From assembly GCA_040414495.1 (NCBI GenBank), contig JBEDUI010000290.1, positions 1 to 32,846 on the forward strand: DNA of 32,846 bases, written 5' to 3'. Shown in pieces: positions 20,799 through 29,237 of this stretch (positions are counted from its first letter, which is position 1; every line of letters begins with the position of its first letter). The notes under the pieces are model-generated. The model did no database searches. It worked only from the letters and a program-made list of their open reading frames with translations, and was not told the DNA's origin. This DNA is from DATAVB01 sp040414495. Lineage in GTDB: Bacteria > Actinomycetota > Actinomycetes > Mycobacteriales > QHCD01. The translations under genes and the position numbers were made by a program.

Positions 20799-21731
20799 TT
20801 ACTGACTCGTCTGGGGCGATTTCACGGGCGCCTTCGACGTGGTCGGCAGCGCGGCCGGAGCCACTGCTCCGTCGATCTTGGCCCGCTTGGCGTTCCACGT
20901 GCCGAAGCGCGGGTTGATCCGGATCCGTACGCCCGGCTTCTTCAGCAGCGACTGCTCCAGCGTGCCGTATCCCTGCTGCAGCAAGGCAACCCGGTCGAAC
21001 GCGCTCATCGCCGAGAGCGGCTCGCCGAGCTGGAAAATGTGCAAAACGACGAACGTGCCGTTCTGGGTGGGAATGATGGCCGAGCTGTTCGGCTGGATCG
21101 ACTTGGCGTCAAGGCCGGCCAGCTGCGTGAGCGAGCCCACGCTCACCACGGTCGGGTCGGCCGTGGTGTTCGGGCTCGGGTTTTTCGAGGCGAGCGAGCC
21201 GAACGTCGTGTCGTCGGCCTGCAACTGGGTGAAGATCTTACGGGCCGCGGCCTGGTCGGCGACCTCGATCGAGCCGTACCGGACGGTCTGCACGAGACCG
21301 CGCCGCAACGCGAGCTGGCCGCCGAGCGCGACATCCTGGAAGAACGGCGCCTGCTGGTTCGGCGCGATGCCCTGCTGCACCAGCTCGGAGTTGAGCTCGT
21401 CCACGCCGCCCTGCAGGTGCGTCTTGGTCTGCGTCGAGACCTCGACCCCGGCGCTGTTGCTCACCGAGACCTTGTCCTGCTTGGCCGCCCGCTCCAGCAG
21501 CAGGTGCGCGATCTTGTTCTGCAGCACCTGGCGGCGGTACCCGTCCTGTGACCAGGTGGACTTGATCGCGGCGTTCGTCCAGCCCTGGTTCACGGTGTCC
21601 TGCAGCTGCGAGGTCGACACCGTCGAGTCGCCCACGTAAGCAGCGGTCCGGGGGTCGCTCTGGCAACCGGCCAGCGCTACGGCCGGGACGAGGACGGCCG
21701 AAAAGATCAACGAGGAGCGGACAAACCTCAC
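20799..21731 (-). CDS. SurA N-terminal-like foldase lipoprotein
   Basis: The 310-residue protein has a signal peptide with lipobox LAGC (Cys23), then a SurA-N-like helical domain (YVGDSTVSTSQLQDTVNQGW, VLQNKIAHLLLERAAKQDKV). A region follows that resembles a degenerate parvulin domain (ARKIFTQLQADDTTFGSLAS, with GSLTQLAGLD and FVVLHIFQLGE). A Pro/Thr/Lys-rich tail ends it. It probably acts as an extracytoplasmic chaperone; isomerase activity is doubtful because the parvulin motifs are weak. GTG 21731 is chosen because GAGGA lies 5 nt upstream; the frame continues to 21767 through a hairpin. It follows mfd in actinobacteria frequently. Confidence 0.82.
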   Translation of the reverse strand: MRFVRSSLIFSAVLVPAVALAGCQSDPRTAAYVGDSTVSTSQLQDTVNQGWTNAAIKSTWSQDGYRRQVLQNKIAHLLLERAAKQDKVSVSNSAGVEVSTQTKTHLQGGVDELNSELVQQGIAPNQQAPFFQDVALGGQLALRRGLVQTVRYGSIEVADQAAARKIFTQLQADDTTFGSLASKNPSPNTTADPTVVSVGSLTQLAGLDAKSIQPNSSAIIPTQNGTFVVLHIFQLGEPLSAMSAFDRVALLQQGYGTLEQSLLKKPGVRIRINPRFGTWNAKRAKIDGAVAPAALPTTSKAPVKSPQTSQ

Positions 21732-21763
21732 GAGTTCCTCACCTGATGTACCGGGGGATGGAA

Positions 21764-21787
21764 GCACCCCATGTTCCCATGGGGTGC
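21764..21787 (-). terminator. Hairpin after mfd, likely terminator or attenuator
   Basis: A perfect 10-bp stem (GCACCCCATG / CATGGGGTGC) with a 4-nt loop lies 20 nt after the mfd stop and 33 nt before the SurA-like start. There is no long T-run, as is common for actinobacterial terminators. Confidence 0.75.
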
Positions 21788-21806
21788 CTGAGCGGCTGGC
21801 CGCAGG

Positions 21807-24800
21807 TCAGGACGCTGCCGCGACCGGCGCACCGAGCACCTCATCGAGCAGCCCACGACACCAGTCCAGCAATGCCACGTCGCGCAACGGCTCGCTGCCC
21901 ATACCGCCGGTGAGCGGACGCGGCACCGAGATCGTGGAGACCTGGTTCTTGTACAGCGACTTGGGGTACAGCCGCTGCATCCGCAGCTCCTGCGACTCGC
22001 GCAGCGTGACCGGCGCGAACCGGATGCTGCGTCCCTGCAACGAGATCTCGGTGATGCCGTGTGCCCGCGCGTGCGCCCGGAACCGGGCCACCGCCAGCAG
22101 GTTCCGCACCGGCAGCGGCGGGTCGCCGTACCGGTCGGCCAACTCCTCGGCCACGGTGTCCACATCGGACTCGACCGTGACACCGGCGAGTTTGCGGTAC
22201 GCCTCCATGCGCAGCCGCTCGCCCGGAATGTAGTCGTGCGGCAAATGCGCATCGACCGGCAGATCGAGCTTCACCTCGGCCGGTTCGGTACTGAGCTCGC
22301 CGCGGAAGTCCGAGACCGCCTCGCCGACCATCCGTACGTACAAATCGAATCCGACCCCGGCGATATGACCGGACTGCTCACCACCGAGCAGATTGCCGGC
22401 GCCGCGGATTTCCAGGTCCTTCATCGCCACGGCCATTCCGGCGCCCAGTTCGGTGTTCTGGGCGATCGTGGTGAGCCGGTCGTACGCGGTTTCAGTGAGC
22501 GGTTTCTCCGGTGGATAAAGGAAATACGCGTACGCGCGTTCCCGACCACGACCGACCCGGCCCCGCAACTGGTGCAGCTGCGAGAGACCGAACATGTCGG
22601 AACGTTCGACGACGAGCGTATTGGCGTTCGCGATGTCCAAACCGGACTCGACGATCGTCGTACACACCAATACGTCGAATTCCTTTTCCCAGAAACCGAC
22701 CATCACGTGTTCGAGCGCATCCTCGGACATCTGCCCGTGCCCGATCGCGATCCGCGCCTCCGGAACGAGTTCACGCAGCCGCCGGGCAGCCCGGTCGATG
22801 GACTCGATTCGGTTGTGGATATAGAAAACCTGACCCTCACGCAAGAGTTCACGCCGGATCGCCGCCGCCACCTGCTTTTCCTCGTACGCGCCGACGAACG
22901 TCAGCACCGGGTGCCGTTCCTCGGGCGGGGTGAGGATCGTCGACATTTCCCGGATCCCGGTCAATGACATTTCCAACGTACGCGGGATCGGCGTCGCGCT
23001 CATCGACAGTACGTCGACGGCGGTACGCATCTGCTTGAGGAATTCCTTGTGTTCCACGCCGAATTTCTGTTCCTCGTCCACAATGAGCAGACCGAGGTTC
23101 TTGAACCGGGTGCTCGGCTGCAACAGCCGGTGGGTGCCGATGACGACATCGACGGTGCCGTCGGCGACGCCTTCGAGGACCTGCTGCTGCTCGCTTGGCG
23201 TATTGAATCGGCTCACCGGTTTTACATTCACCGGGAATTGCGCGAACCGTTCGGAGAACGTCGAGAAGTGCTGCTGCACAAGGAGAGTCGTCGGTACGAG
23301 GACCGCGACCTGGGCACCGTCCTGCACGGCCTTGAACGCGGCCCGGATGGCGATCTCGGTTTTGCCGTACCCGACGTCGCCGCAGACAATGCGGTCCATC
23401 GGCACGGCCCGTTCCATGTCGGCCTTCACCTCGTTGATGGCACCGAGTTGGTCCGGCGTTTCCACGTACGGGAACGCGTCCTCCAATTCCCGCTGCCAGG
23501 GCGTGTCCGGCCCGAAAGCCCGGCCAGGCTGGGCCATCCGGGCCGAGTACAGCCGGATCAGCTCCGAGGCGATTTCCCGGACCGCCTTGCGCGCGCGGCC
23601 CTTGGTCTTGGCCCAATCCGCGCCACCGAGCCGGTTCAGCGTCGGCTGCTCGCCACCGACGTACCGGGTGACCTGATCCAGCGCATCGGTTGGTACGAAC
23701 AGCCGGTCACCGGGCTGACCACGCCGGGCCGGGGCGTATTCCAGGATCAGGTACTCCCGTTCGCCACCGCCGACCGTGCGCCGCACCATTTCCACGTACC
23801 GACCGACACCGTGCTGCTCGTGCACCACGTAGTCGCCCGGGGTCAACTGCACCAGGTCGATCGCATTGCGCCGCCGCGACGGCATTCGCCGCATGTCCTT
23901 TGTGGACTGTCCACGTTGGCCGGTCAGGTCGGCTTCGGTGAGTACGGCCAGGTGCAGCGGTTCGCTGATGAAGCCGCGGTCGAGCCGACCACAGGTCACG
24001 CTGACCGCGCCCCCCGCTGGGGCCTCGATCAGATTGTCCACCAGCTGCGCCGGGACGTCGGCATCGCCGAGCTGTTCGACCGCGCGTTTGGCCGGGCCGT
24101 GCCCGTCGAAGACCAGCGCAACCTGCCAGCCCGCACGGGCCCAGCCGGCGATCTCTCCGATAGCCCGTTCGGTTTCGCCGCGGTAGGAGTCGGTCACCCG
24201 GGCCTGTACGACCGCGGTGTCCTCGTCGACCAGTTCGGTGTCGGTGGTGAACGGCGTGACTGTCCACCATGGAATGCCCAGCTCGATCGCTTCGGCCCGC
24301 AGGTCGGAAATCGTGTGATACGAGGCCGCCCCCAGATCGATCGGCGCCGTACCGCCGGTCGCCGCAGCCGCCCACGACGCGGCCAGAAACTCCTCGCTGG
24401 TGTGCACCAGATCGGCCGCCCGGGCCCGTACCCGCTCCGGATCGGCCAGCACGACGTGGGTTCCGGCCGGCAGGTCATGCAGAATCGAGCGCAGATCGTC
24501 GACCAGGACCGGGGCCAGCGCCTCCATTCCCTCGACGGCCTGCCCGTCCGCGAGCCGCTCGAACAATTCGGCCAGATCGCCGTGGCCGGCCTGCGCCTGC
24601 TCGGCCGCGTGCAGCTTGGCCCGTTCGCGCACCTTCGGGGTGAGCAGCATTTCCCGGCACGGTGGGGCCCACAGCCCGTGTTCGCGTGGACCCAGCGAGC
24701 GCTGGTCAGCCACCGCGAAGGACCGGATCTCCTCGACCGTATCGCCGAAGAACTCCAGCCGTACCGGGTGTTCCTCGATCGGCGGGAAGACGTCGAGGAT

Positions 24801-25361
24801 GCCACCGCGGACCGCCACCTCGCCGCGCTTTTCGACCAGATCGACCCGGGCGTACCCGATGTCGACCAACGACTCGATCAGCCGGTCAAGGTCGACGTCG
24901 TCGCCGGCCTTCACCATGACCGGGGACAAGTCGCCCAGCCCGGCGACAATCGGCTGCAGCAGGCTGCGTACCGGCGCCACGAGGACCTTGATCGGGCCGG
25001 TTTCCGGATCGTCCGGGTCCGGATGGGTCAGCCGCCGCAGTACCGCCAGCCGCTGACCGACCGTATCGGCGCGGGGCGAAAGCCGTTCGTGCGGCAACGT
25101 CTCCCACGACGGAAACAGGGCGACCTGGTCGGCCGGCACGAGGTCGCGCAGGGCGGCGACCAGGTCCTCGCCTTCGCGACTGGTCGCGGTCACCGCCATA
25201 ACCGGCCGATCGGCGCCACGCTGGGAGGCGAGGGCCGCGATCGCGAACGCACGCAACGGCGGCGCCGCGGTCAGATCGAACGTCGGGGATCCGGCATGCC
25301 GGATCGCGGTGGACAACGCCGGGTCAGGCAGGACCGCATCGAGGAGTCCGGCAAGCGTCAC
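21807..25361 (-). CDS. mfd: Transcription-repair coupling factor Mfd
   Basis: This ATP-dependent translocase removes stalled RNA polymerase from lesions and recruits UvrA. The 1184-residue length is normal. Features in order: UvrB-homology part (SREGEDLVAAL, SWETLPHERLSPRADTVGQR); the RNA-polymerase-interacting CarD-like domain YVVHEQHGVGRYVEM (about 507-521); Walker A GDVGYGKTEIAIRAAFKAV (near 660); the translocase box DEEQKFGVEHKEF (near 760); SATPIPRTLEMSLTGIR; and LRGRVGRGRERAYAYFL. The TRCF C-terminal domain ends ALLDWCRGLLDEVLG. GTG 25361 is taken as start: AAGGTTGG lies about 10 nt upstream and VTLAGLLDAVL fits. The frame continues open to 25946 but without coding character. Confidence 0.97.
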   Translation of the reverse strand: MTLAGLLDAVLPDPALSTAIRHAGSPTFDLTAAPPLRAFAIAALASQRGADRPVMAVTATSREGEDLVAALRDLVPADQVALFPSWETLPHERLSPRADTVGQRLAVLRRLTHPDPDDPETGPIKVLVAPVRSLLQPIVAGLGDLSPVMVKAGDDVDLDRLIESLVDIGYARVDLVEKRGEVAVRGGILDVFPPIEEHPVRLEFFGDTVEEIRSFAVADQRSLGPREHGLWAPPCREMLLTPKVRERAKLHAAEQAQAGHGDLAELFERLADGQAVEGMEALAPVLVDDLRSILHDLPAGTHVVLADPERVRARAADLVHTSEEFLAASWAAAATGGTAPIDLGAASYHTISDLRAEAIELGIPWWTVTPFTTDTELVDEDTAVVQARVTDSYRGETERAIGEIAGWARAGWQVALVFDGHGPAKRAVEQLGDADVPAQLVDNLIEAPAGGAVSVTCGRLDRGFISEPLHLAVLTEADLTGQRGQSTKDMRRMPSRRRNAIDLVQLTPGDYVVHEQHGVGRYVEMVRRTVGGGEREYLILEYAPARRGQPGDRLFVPTDALDQVTRYVGGEQPTLNRLGGADWAKTKGRARKAVREIASELIRLYSARMAQPGRAFGPDTPWQRELEDAFPYVETPDQLGAINEVKADMERAVPMDRIVCGDVGYGKTEIAIRAAFKAVQDGAQVAVLVPTTLLVQQHFSTFSERFAQFPVNVKPVSRFNTPSEQQQVLEGVADGTVDVVIGTHRLLQPSTRFKNLGLLIVDEEQKFGVEHKEFLKQMRTAVDVLSMSATPIPRTLEMSLTGIREMSTILTPPEERHPVLTFVGAYEEKQVAAAIRRELLREGQVFYIHNRIESIDRAARRLRELVPEARIAIGHGQMSEDALEHVMVGFWEKEFDVLVCTTIVESGLDIANANTLVVERSDMFGLSQLHQLRGRVGRGRERAYAYFLYPPEKPLTETAYDRLTTIAQNTELGAGMAVAMKDLEIRGAGNLLGGEQSGHIAGVGFDLYVRMVGEAVSDFRGELSTEPAEVKLDLPVDAHLPHDYIPGERLRMEAYRKLAGVTVESDVDTVAEELADRYGDPPLPVRNLLAVARFRAHARAHGITEISLQGRSIRFAPVTLRESQELRMQRLYPKSLYKNQVSTISVPRPLTGGMGSEPLRDVALLDWCRGLLDEVLGAPVAAAS

Positions 25362-25577
25362 GAGCACACCAACCTTTTTTGCACGCAGCCAGCCGGGACG
25401 CGGGTGACGTAGCGCCCGGGGCGATCGGTCATCGGATCCTTCAGACGACGGACTGGACACGCTGAAGGCCCCGGAACATGAATCGAACCGGGGACCTCGT
25501 ACGACGGTACGCGCCCGGGCAAACTCGCGCCCGGTTGGTCCCTCGGTTCGGGGACGGAAAATACGTTCCGGCGCGAT
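25362..25577. other. Structured region upstream of mfd with four consecutive hairpins
   Basis: Four adjacent dyads cover 25466-25555. They are: AGG-CCCCGG with CCGGGG-a-CCT (25466-25497); CGTAC/GTACG (25498-25511); CCGGGC/GCCCGG (25515-25534); and GTCCC/GGGAC (25538-25555). In the minus direction this would be the 5' leader of mfd. It does not fold as a tRNA, and no known riboswitch class was recognised. It could equally separate mfd from the accessory region on the right. Confidence 0.5.
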
Positions 25578-26156
25578 ATGGTGCCGTCGTGCCGTATGAC
25601 CGGTTCGGCGGTGGCGATCGTCCGATCGACCGTGCCCCTCGACCGTGCCCCGGCCAACCGGATCTCGATGGCCGACTTCGATGCGCTCACCGAAGCGGTT
25701 TTCGACGAGCACCGCCAAGACCGTGATCTCGACCGGAGAGCCGAGAACCAAAAGCCGTACAAGGCTCAACTCGACGTCCCCGATGAGAACGGCCGCATCG
25801 CGCGGGACGTGATCCGCGCGTTCAAGCCGACCGACGCCGGACTGCCAGAACTCTCGGCCGAGCAGGCCGAGGCACACTTCGCCGCCCACGTTGACAAACA
25901 CCCGTGGCTGAAGCCAGCCGAGAAGGCCGCCCCAGAGACGCGGCACATCTTCACTGCCCTAGATCGCGGCGAGGGACATGCCCTGCAACGCCTGGGTTGA
26001 GGCCAAGCGGAACCATCAGCCCCAGCTTGCACAGAAACCGTCACTGAGCGCATCGAGTCCTTCGAGAGCGGAAATGTCGTATGCGTCGTTCGGCCCAAGC
26101 ATGACCGGTCCGGCTCTACCCTCTACACGCTGTTCCCAGAAGCACCACGAAAGTAG
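25578..26156 (+). pseudogene. Interrupted toxin-like reading frame (one in-frame TGA)
   Basis: A frame from 25578 (or the ATG at 25668, MADFDALTEAVFDEHRQDRD) runs to TGA at 25998-26000. The same frame then continues without another stop to TAG at 26154-26156. Before the stop are ENQKPYKAQLDVPDENGRI and ETRHIFTALDRGEGHALQRL; after it are TERIESFESGNVVCVVRPKH and GSTLYTLFPEAPRK. Third-position GC stays high after the stop, as expected of former coding sequence. A small acidic gene follows 8 nt later, an order typical of a polymorphic-toxin C-terminus and immunity pair. I do not recognise the family with certainty; the toxin idea is inference. Readthrough, a sequencing error or internal deletion could also explain the break. 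Confidence 0.5.
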
Positions 26157-26164
26157 GAGAGTCT

Positions 26165-26437
26165 ATGTCGTTGGTCCATCCGTTCTGGTCTGACGATAAA
26201 CAAGCGCCCTACGCAATGTTCCTATCCATTATCGAGGACTACGTGCATCCCGAGGAGCCCGACTTGGAGGCATTGCAGGAACTCGCCAAGCGAGATGACC
26301 TGCCCACTCTCGTGACCTTCAAAAATCAGTTCCGCGAGGTCATCGCCAATGCGAGCGTCTTGCCCGAGGATGCATTGTCCACTGCGGCCGACTATGGGGA
26401 CGGGACTGACGAAGCGTTTCTCGCGTCTCTGGCATGA
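26165..26437 (+). CDS. Small acidic protein, candidate immunity protein
   Basis: The 90-residue protein starts at ATG 26165 with GGAGAG 3 nt upstream. It is acidic, helix-rich and soluble: MSLVHPFWSDDKQAPYAMFL, HPEEPDLEALQELAKRDDLP, ending DEAFLASLA. I recognise no named family. Codon use is less GC-rich than its neighbours, consistent with transfer. It follows the interrupted toxin-like frame by 8 nt, in the way an immunity gene follows its toxin. An intact small gene beside a broken one fits loss of the toxin with retention of protection, but this is inferred from context only. Confidence 0.65.
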   Translation: MSLVHPFWSDDKQAPYAMFLSIIEDYVHPEEPDLEALQELAKRDDLPTLVTFKNQFREVIANASVLPEDALSTAADYGDGTDEAFLASLA

Positions 26438-26492
26438 ACTGTACGGCGACGAATCTCCGACCGCTGATAACGGTAATGGCTCTTGATGCCCA

Positions 26493-26556
26493 TGGTGATC
26501 ATGGAAATGTGGTTCGTCGGCGCGGCGTGTCGCGGGCCATTTCTGCATGATCACCA
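26493..26556. repeat. Inverted repeat with GATCATG core (copy 3)
   Basis: TGGTGATCATG plus GAAATG (26493-26509) pairs with CATTTC and CATGATCACCA (26538-26556), with a 2-nt bulge (TG, 26544-26545) between the segments and a 28-nt GC-rich loop. It lies in the 203-bp gap between the candidate immunity gene and the haemoglobin gene, which otherwise holds nothing I can support. Confidence 0.85.
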
Positions 26557-26640
26557 AGTAGGTCGGGGCGCGGCTGATTGACCGGGCGCGGTCTGCGGCA
26601 GCATGATCAGACGACCCATGACGCGGAAAGGCGACGAGCA

Positions 26641-27087
26641 ATGCAGAGCGTGTATGAGGCGGCCGGGGGCGAGGCGGGCATGCTCCGCCTGGCGGGCGCC
26701 TGGCACGAGCGGGTGATGCGGGACGAGGTGGTCAGCCACGCGTTCAGCCACGGCTTCCGGCCCGACCACACCGAGCGGCTGGCCGCTTATTGGGCCGAGG
26801 CGCTGGGCGGCCCGACGACATACTCCGAAAGCTATGGCGATGAGACCTTTGTCGTGCGCATCCACAGCGGCAACGGCGAACACCACGAAATGGATCAGCG
26901 CGCTATCGCCTGTTTCGATCAGGCGATGACCGATATCGGGTTGACCGAATCCGACCCGGTGCGCCCGGTATTACACGACTATTTCTCCTGGGCGACCACA
27001 ACCACCATGGCGCGCTACCACGAGTCCGCCGACGATGTGCCGGACGGCCTCGACATTCCACAGTGGTCATGGGACGGCCCGCAGTAA
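26641..27087 (+). CDS. Group II-like truncated haemoglobin
   Basis: The 148-residue haem protein of the truncated globin fold opens VYEAAGGEAGMLRLAGAWHE and continues RVMRDEVVSHAFSHGFRPDH, ERLAAYWAEALGGPTTYSES, YGDETFVVRIHSGNGEHHEM and DQRAIACFDQAM. These strings fit the B-E helix Tyr/Trp and F-helix His pattern of actinobacterial group II truncated haemoglobins. It would bind O2, NO or similar ligands in the cytoplasm. ATG 26641 has GGAAAGG 9 nt upstream; the longer open frame starts at 26578 without a ribosome site. It is a single gene, converging on the acyltransferase with 11 nt between the stops. Confidence 0.87.
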   Translation: MQSVYEAAGGEAGMLRLAGAWHERVMRDEVVSHAFSHGFRPDHTERLAAYWAEALGGPTTYSESYGDETFVVRIHSGNGEHHEMDQRAIACFDQAMTDIGLTESDPVRPVLHDYFSWATTTTMARYHESADDVPDGLDIPQWSWDGPQ

Positions 27088-27098
27088 ACGCGCCAATA

Positions 27099-28301
27099 TC
27101 AGGGGACCTCGTCCACAAGCTGCGGCCCTGGCAACGGAGCGGCCGGCTCGACCGGGTTCGGCGCGGTCAACAACGATCCGCGTTTCCGTGCCATAAATGG
27201 GCTTTCTAACAAGCGGAAGCTGACCTCGGCGGCCACATAGGTCAGCACGATCGCGATCACAGAGCCGGCCAGCGCGATTGGTGTCCACGGTGGACGCCAA
27301 TGGGTCAAGCGCTCCTGGACAAGCCGGAGCACCGGGCGATGCAGCAAATAAACGCCGTACGAGACGATGCCGAGTCGGACCAGCGGTGGGAACGACAGCA
27401 GCGACGCGGTCCATTTGCCTTGGCGCGCAACCAGAACGATCGCACCGGCCAACAACGCCACCACGCTGTATCCCCAGATCCAGCCATAATGATCCGGCAT
27501 TTCCGCCGGATAACCCAGATCGCCGGGAATTCGGCCGTGCAGCCGATCGAAACTCAGAATGCCGAACAACCCGCATATGGCCGCAACCGCGGCCGTGCCG
27601 ACCAACCACCGCCACGGCGCGCCCAGCATCGACCGCACCTCGGGCAGCGCCGTACAAGCGCCGATCCCGAACGCATCGAGATAGCTGGTGGGCATCTCGT
27701 AGGTCAGCTCGAGCCGGGATGAATGCGAGAACCCCGCCGCCATCAGCACCAGCCATACCAGCAAACGAATCACCGGACCGGCCAGCACCAATCCCAGCAC
27801 GACCCGGACGAGCCAGGCTCGTGACAGCGTCAGTGCCAGCACTACCCATACGAGATAGAGCTGCACCTCTACGCCGAGCGACCAGGTGTGATCGTAGAGC
27901 GGATTGTCGACATACCGCGGAAACAGGCCGCGCAAGTTGTATGTCCAGGTCCACAGAAATGGCAGATCGCCGCGCAACGGTGCGGGCCCGTACCCTCCGA
28001 TCGCCAGTACGGACAGGGCCAGGCAAGCGCCGAAATACAGCGGCGCGAGGCGCAAAGCCCTGTTGCGCAAGAAGTTCCGCGCCCGCGTGCGCCTGCTACC
28101 GATGCTTTTCTCGACCAGAATTCGCGTAATGAAATGCCCGCTGAGCACAAAGAAGACCGGGACGCCGACCCAGCCAAATCGAACCTGCCCGGCGTGGTAT
28201 GCGATCACCAGAATTACCGCGATCGCGCGTAGACCATCCAGTGCCACGACCCGAGCACCGACTCGGCGCTCCCGCCGTGAATTCCCCAACGCATGCGCCA
28301 T
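27099..28301 (-). CDS. Acyltransferase family 3 membrane protein (OafA-like)
   Basis: The 400-residue integral membrane protein has about ten hydrophobic segments. Acyltransferase-3 motifs are LDGLRAIAVILVIAYHAG (21-38, with the conserved His36), GWVGVPVFFVLSGHFITRIL (43-62), the Arg-rich RNRALRLAPLYF, HTWSLGVEVQLYLVW and the late SYGVYLLHRPV. It would transfer acetyl or another short acyl group to a cell-surface sugar, lipid or antibiotic precursor. ATG 28301 follows GGGGG by 5 nt; the in-frame start at 28325 is possible. It is not coupled to a neighbour, though glycosyltransferase and LPXTG genes nearby make a surface-glycan target plausible. Confidence 0.92.
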   Translation of the reverse strand: MAHALGNSRRERRVGARVVALDGLRAIAVILVIAYHAGQVRFGWVGVPVFFVLSGHFITRILVEKSIGSRRTRARNFLRNRALRLAPLYFGACLALSVLAIGGYGPAPLRGDLPFLWTWTYNLRGLFPRYVDNPLYDHTWSLGVEVQLYLVWVVLALTLSRAWLVRVVLGLVLAGPVIRLLVWLVLMAAGFSHSSRLELTYEMPTSYLDAFGIGACTALPEVRSMLGAPWRWLVGTAAVAAICGLFGILSFDRLHGRIPGDLGYPAEMPDHYGWIWGYSVVALLAGAIVLVARQGKWTASLLSFPPLVRLGIVSYGVYLLHRPVLRLVQERLTHWRPPWTPIALAGSVIAIVLTYVAAEVSFRLLESPFMARKRGSLLTAPNPVEPAAPLPGPQLVDEVP

Positions 28302-28585
28302 GTGAGCCCCCGAACCCACGGACAACCAGCCATAACAAGAATGACGTCACGCGAATGCGAAGAGGTTCGACGTCGTCAAAAACTATAGCCACACTTCTTC
28401 GACACCGATGACAAATTCACTCAGTCGTGGGAATTTCTCTGCTCAGTGAGCTACGAAATTCCATCTGGCGGAGGCCGCGAATTTGACGCACCCGAGAATA
28501 GAGCGGCTTTTGAAATGCGCCGGACAATAAAACCCACGGACCGCGAACAGGTCGGCTCGCGGTGGGCGGGTAAACCAGCAAAGGG
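28302..28585. other. AT-richer intergenic region upstream of the acyltransferase gene
   Basis: The 284-bp gap holds a perfect TGACGTCA palindrome (28342-28349) and a minus-strand TATAGT -10 candidate (28382-28387), which would give a leader of about 75 nt to the acyltransferase gene. Nothing else is supported. The LPXTG gene ends here reading in the same direction; no clear terminator hairpin was found. Confidence 0.5.
28382..28387 (-). promoter_or_regulatory. Putative -10 element of the acyltransferase gene
   Basis: TATAGT on the minus strand is close to the sigma-70-type consensus in an AT-rich pocket. TTGTCA is 21 bp upstream, longer than usual for a -35 partner. Confidence 0.4.
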
Positions 28586-29131
28586 TCAGCCCTCGTCGGT
28601 CGCCGGGCCGTCGGCCGATGCCGATTCGGCCGGTTTGCGGCGGGCCAGATACGCCGCCACCGAGCCGGCCGCGACCAGACCGGCGCCGGCCGCGATCCCC
28701 TTGTCCACCGGCAAAGCCGCGCCGGTGAAGGGAAGTGTGCTGTGCGCCTGCGGCGAAGCAGTGCCATTTGGGGCCTGGCCGGTCGCTGTATCGGCCGGAC
28801 TAACCGCCTGGCTGTGCGCAGCCACCGCCTGCGGTGAAGATTCCGTCGTGGGCGGCGCGTCCAACCGCACCGACTGAGCCGCAGGCGGAACCGAATGCGG
28901 GGCCGGCGGAATCTCGTGCTGGGGCGGCGGAATGTGCCCGCCGCCGGGCGGAGCGCTCGCGGCCTCGGCCTGCGACTGGTTCAGCGAAACCACCTGAATC
29001 AGCGGCACCGTCCAGACCAACGCGCCACCGGCCAACGCCCCGCGTTTCAAAGCCTGCCGACGAGAAACCGAATTGTCCGTCTTAACGCCAGATTCAGCGC
29101 GATCGGGTATTTGCGCGGCCGCGTCGATCAT
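28586..29131 (-). CDS. Sortase-anchored surface protein with Tat-like signal and LPFTG motif
   Basis: The 181-residue protein has a Tat-type signal: SRRQALK (23-29), then a hydrophobic core (about 30-50) ending near QAEAAS. A roughly 75-residue low-complexity stalk rich in Pro, Ala, His, Gln and Ser follows (PPGGGHIPPPQHEIPP, PPAPHSVPPAAQS). A sortase sorting signal closes it: LPFTG (133-137), TM helix (about 145-163) and ARRK, then an unusually long acidic tail of about 15 residues. ATG 29131 follows GGGGGGA with about 5-nt spacing. It is divergent from the PqqD-like gene, 106 bp apart. With no folded domain visible it may be a wall-linked stalk or carrier, perhaps modified by the products encoded next door (inference). 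No sortase is in the window. Confidence 0.8.
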   Translation of the reverse strand: MIDAAAQIPDRAESGVKTDNSVSRRQALKRGALAGGALVWTVPLIQVVSLNQSQAEAASAPPGGGHIPPPQHEIPPAPHSVPPAAQSVRLDAPPTTESSPQAVAAHSQAVSPADTATGQAPNGTASPQAHSTLPFTGAALPVDKGIAAGAGLVAAGSVAAYLARRKPAESASADGPATDEG

Positions 29132-29225
29132 TCCATCCCCCCAGGCTCATTCAGCGACCAAAAGCTAGCATGATTTCCGGCCACGGATACGCGTTTCTAC
29201 CAAACGACTCGGATGGTTCGAAAGC

Positions 29226-29231
29226 TATGAT
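29226..29231 (+). promoter_or_regulatory. -10 element of a leaderless pqqD-like transcript
   Basis: TATGAT (29226-29231) is 6 nt before GTG 29238, the usual distance from -10 to the transcription start, and no Shine-Dalgarno is present. The mRNA would therefore begin at or beside the start codon. Confidence 0.5.
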
Positions 29232-29237
29232 CACGCT

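Noticed and set aside
23049..25412. 787-aa plus-strand ORF inside mfd
   Set aside because: Antisense shadow of mfd, which has all its motifs on the minus strand; high third-position GC makes such open frames common.
25466..25500. Possible tRNA or tRNA fragment on the minus strand (GGTTCGATTC T-arm-like string)
   Set aside because: The flanking CCCCGG and CCGGGG pair with each other around the string; no D-arm, anticodon arm or acceptor stem can be placed, so it is a plain hairpin.
25361..25946. Extended 1379-aa version of Mfd
   Set aside because: The extra 195 residues lie antisense to the toxin-like frame, lack Mfd similarity, and GTG 25361 has a ribosome site and the standard opening.
25978..26193. 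71-aa plus ORF starting MPCNAWVEAKRNH
   Set aside because: Overlaps the toxin-like frame in another phase and runs into the candidate immunity gene; no ribosome site. NAWVEAKRN is noted only as possible evidence of a frame disturbance.
26222..26641. 139-aa minus-strand ORF
   Set aside because: Antisense to the 90-aa gene and covers the inverted repeat; no ribosome site or recognisable domain.
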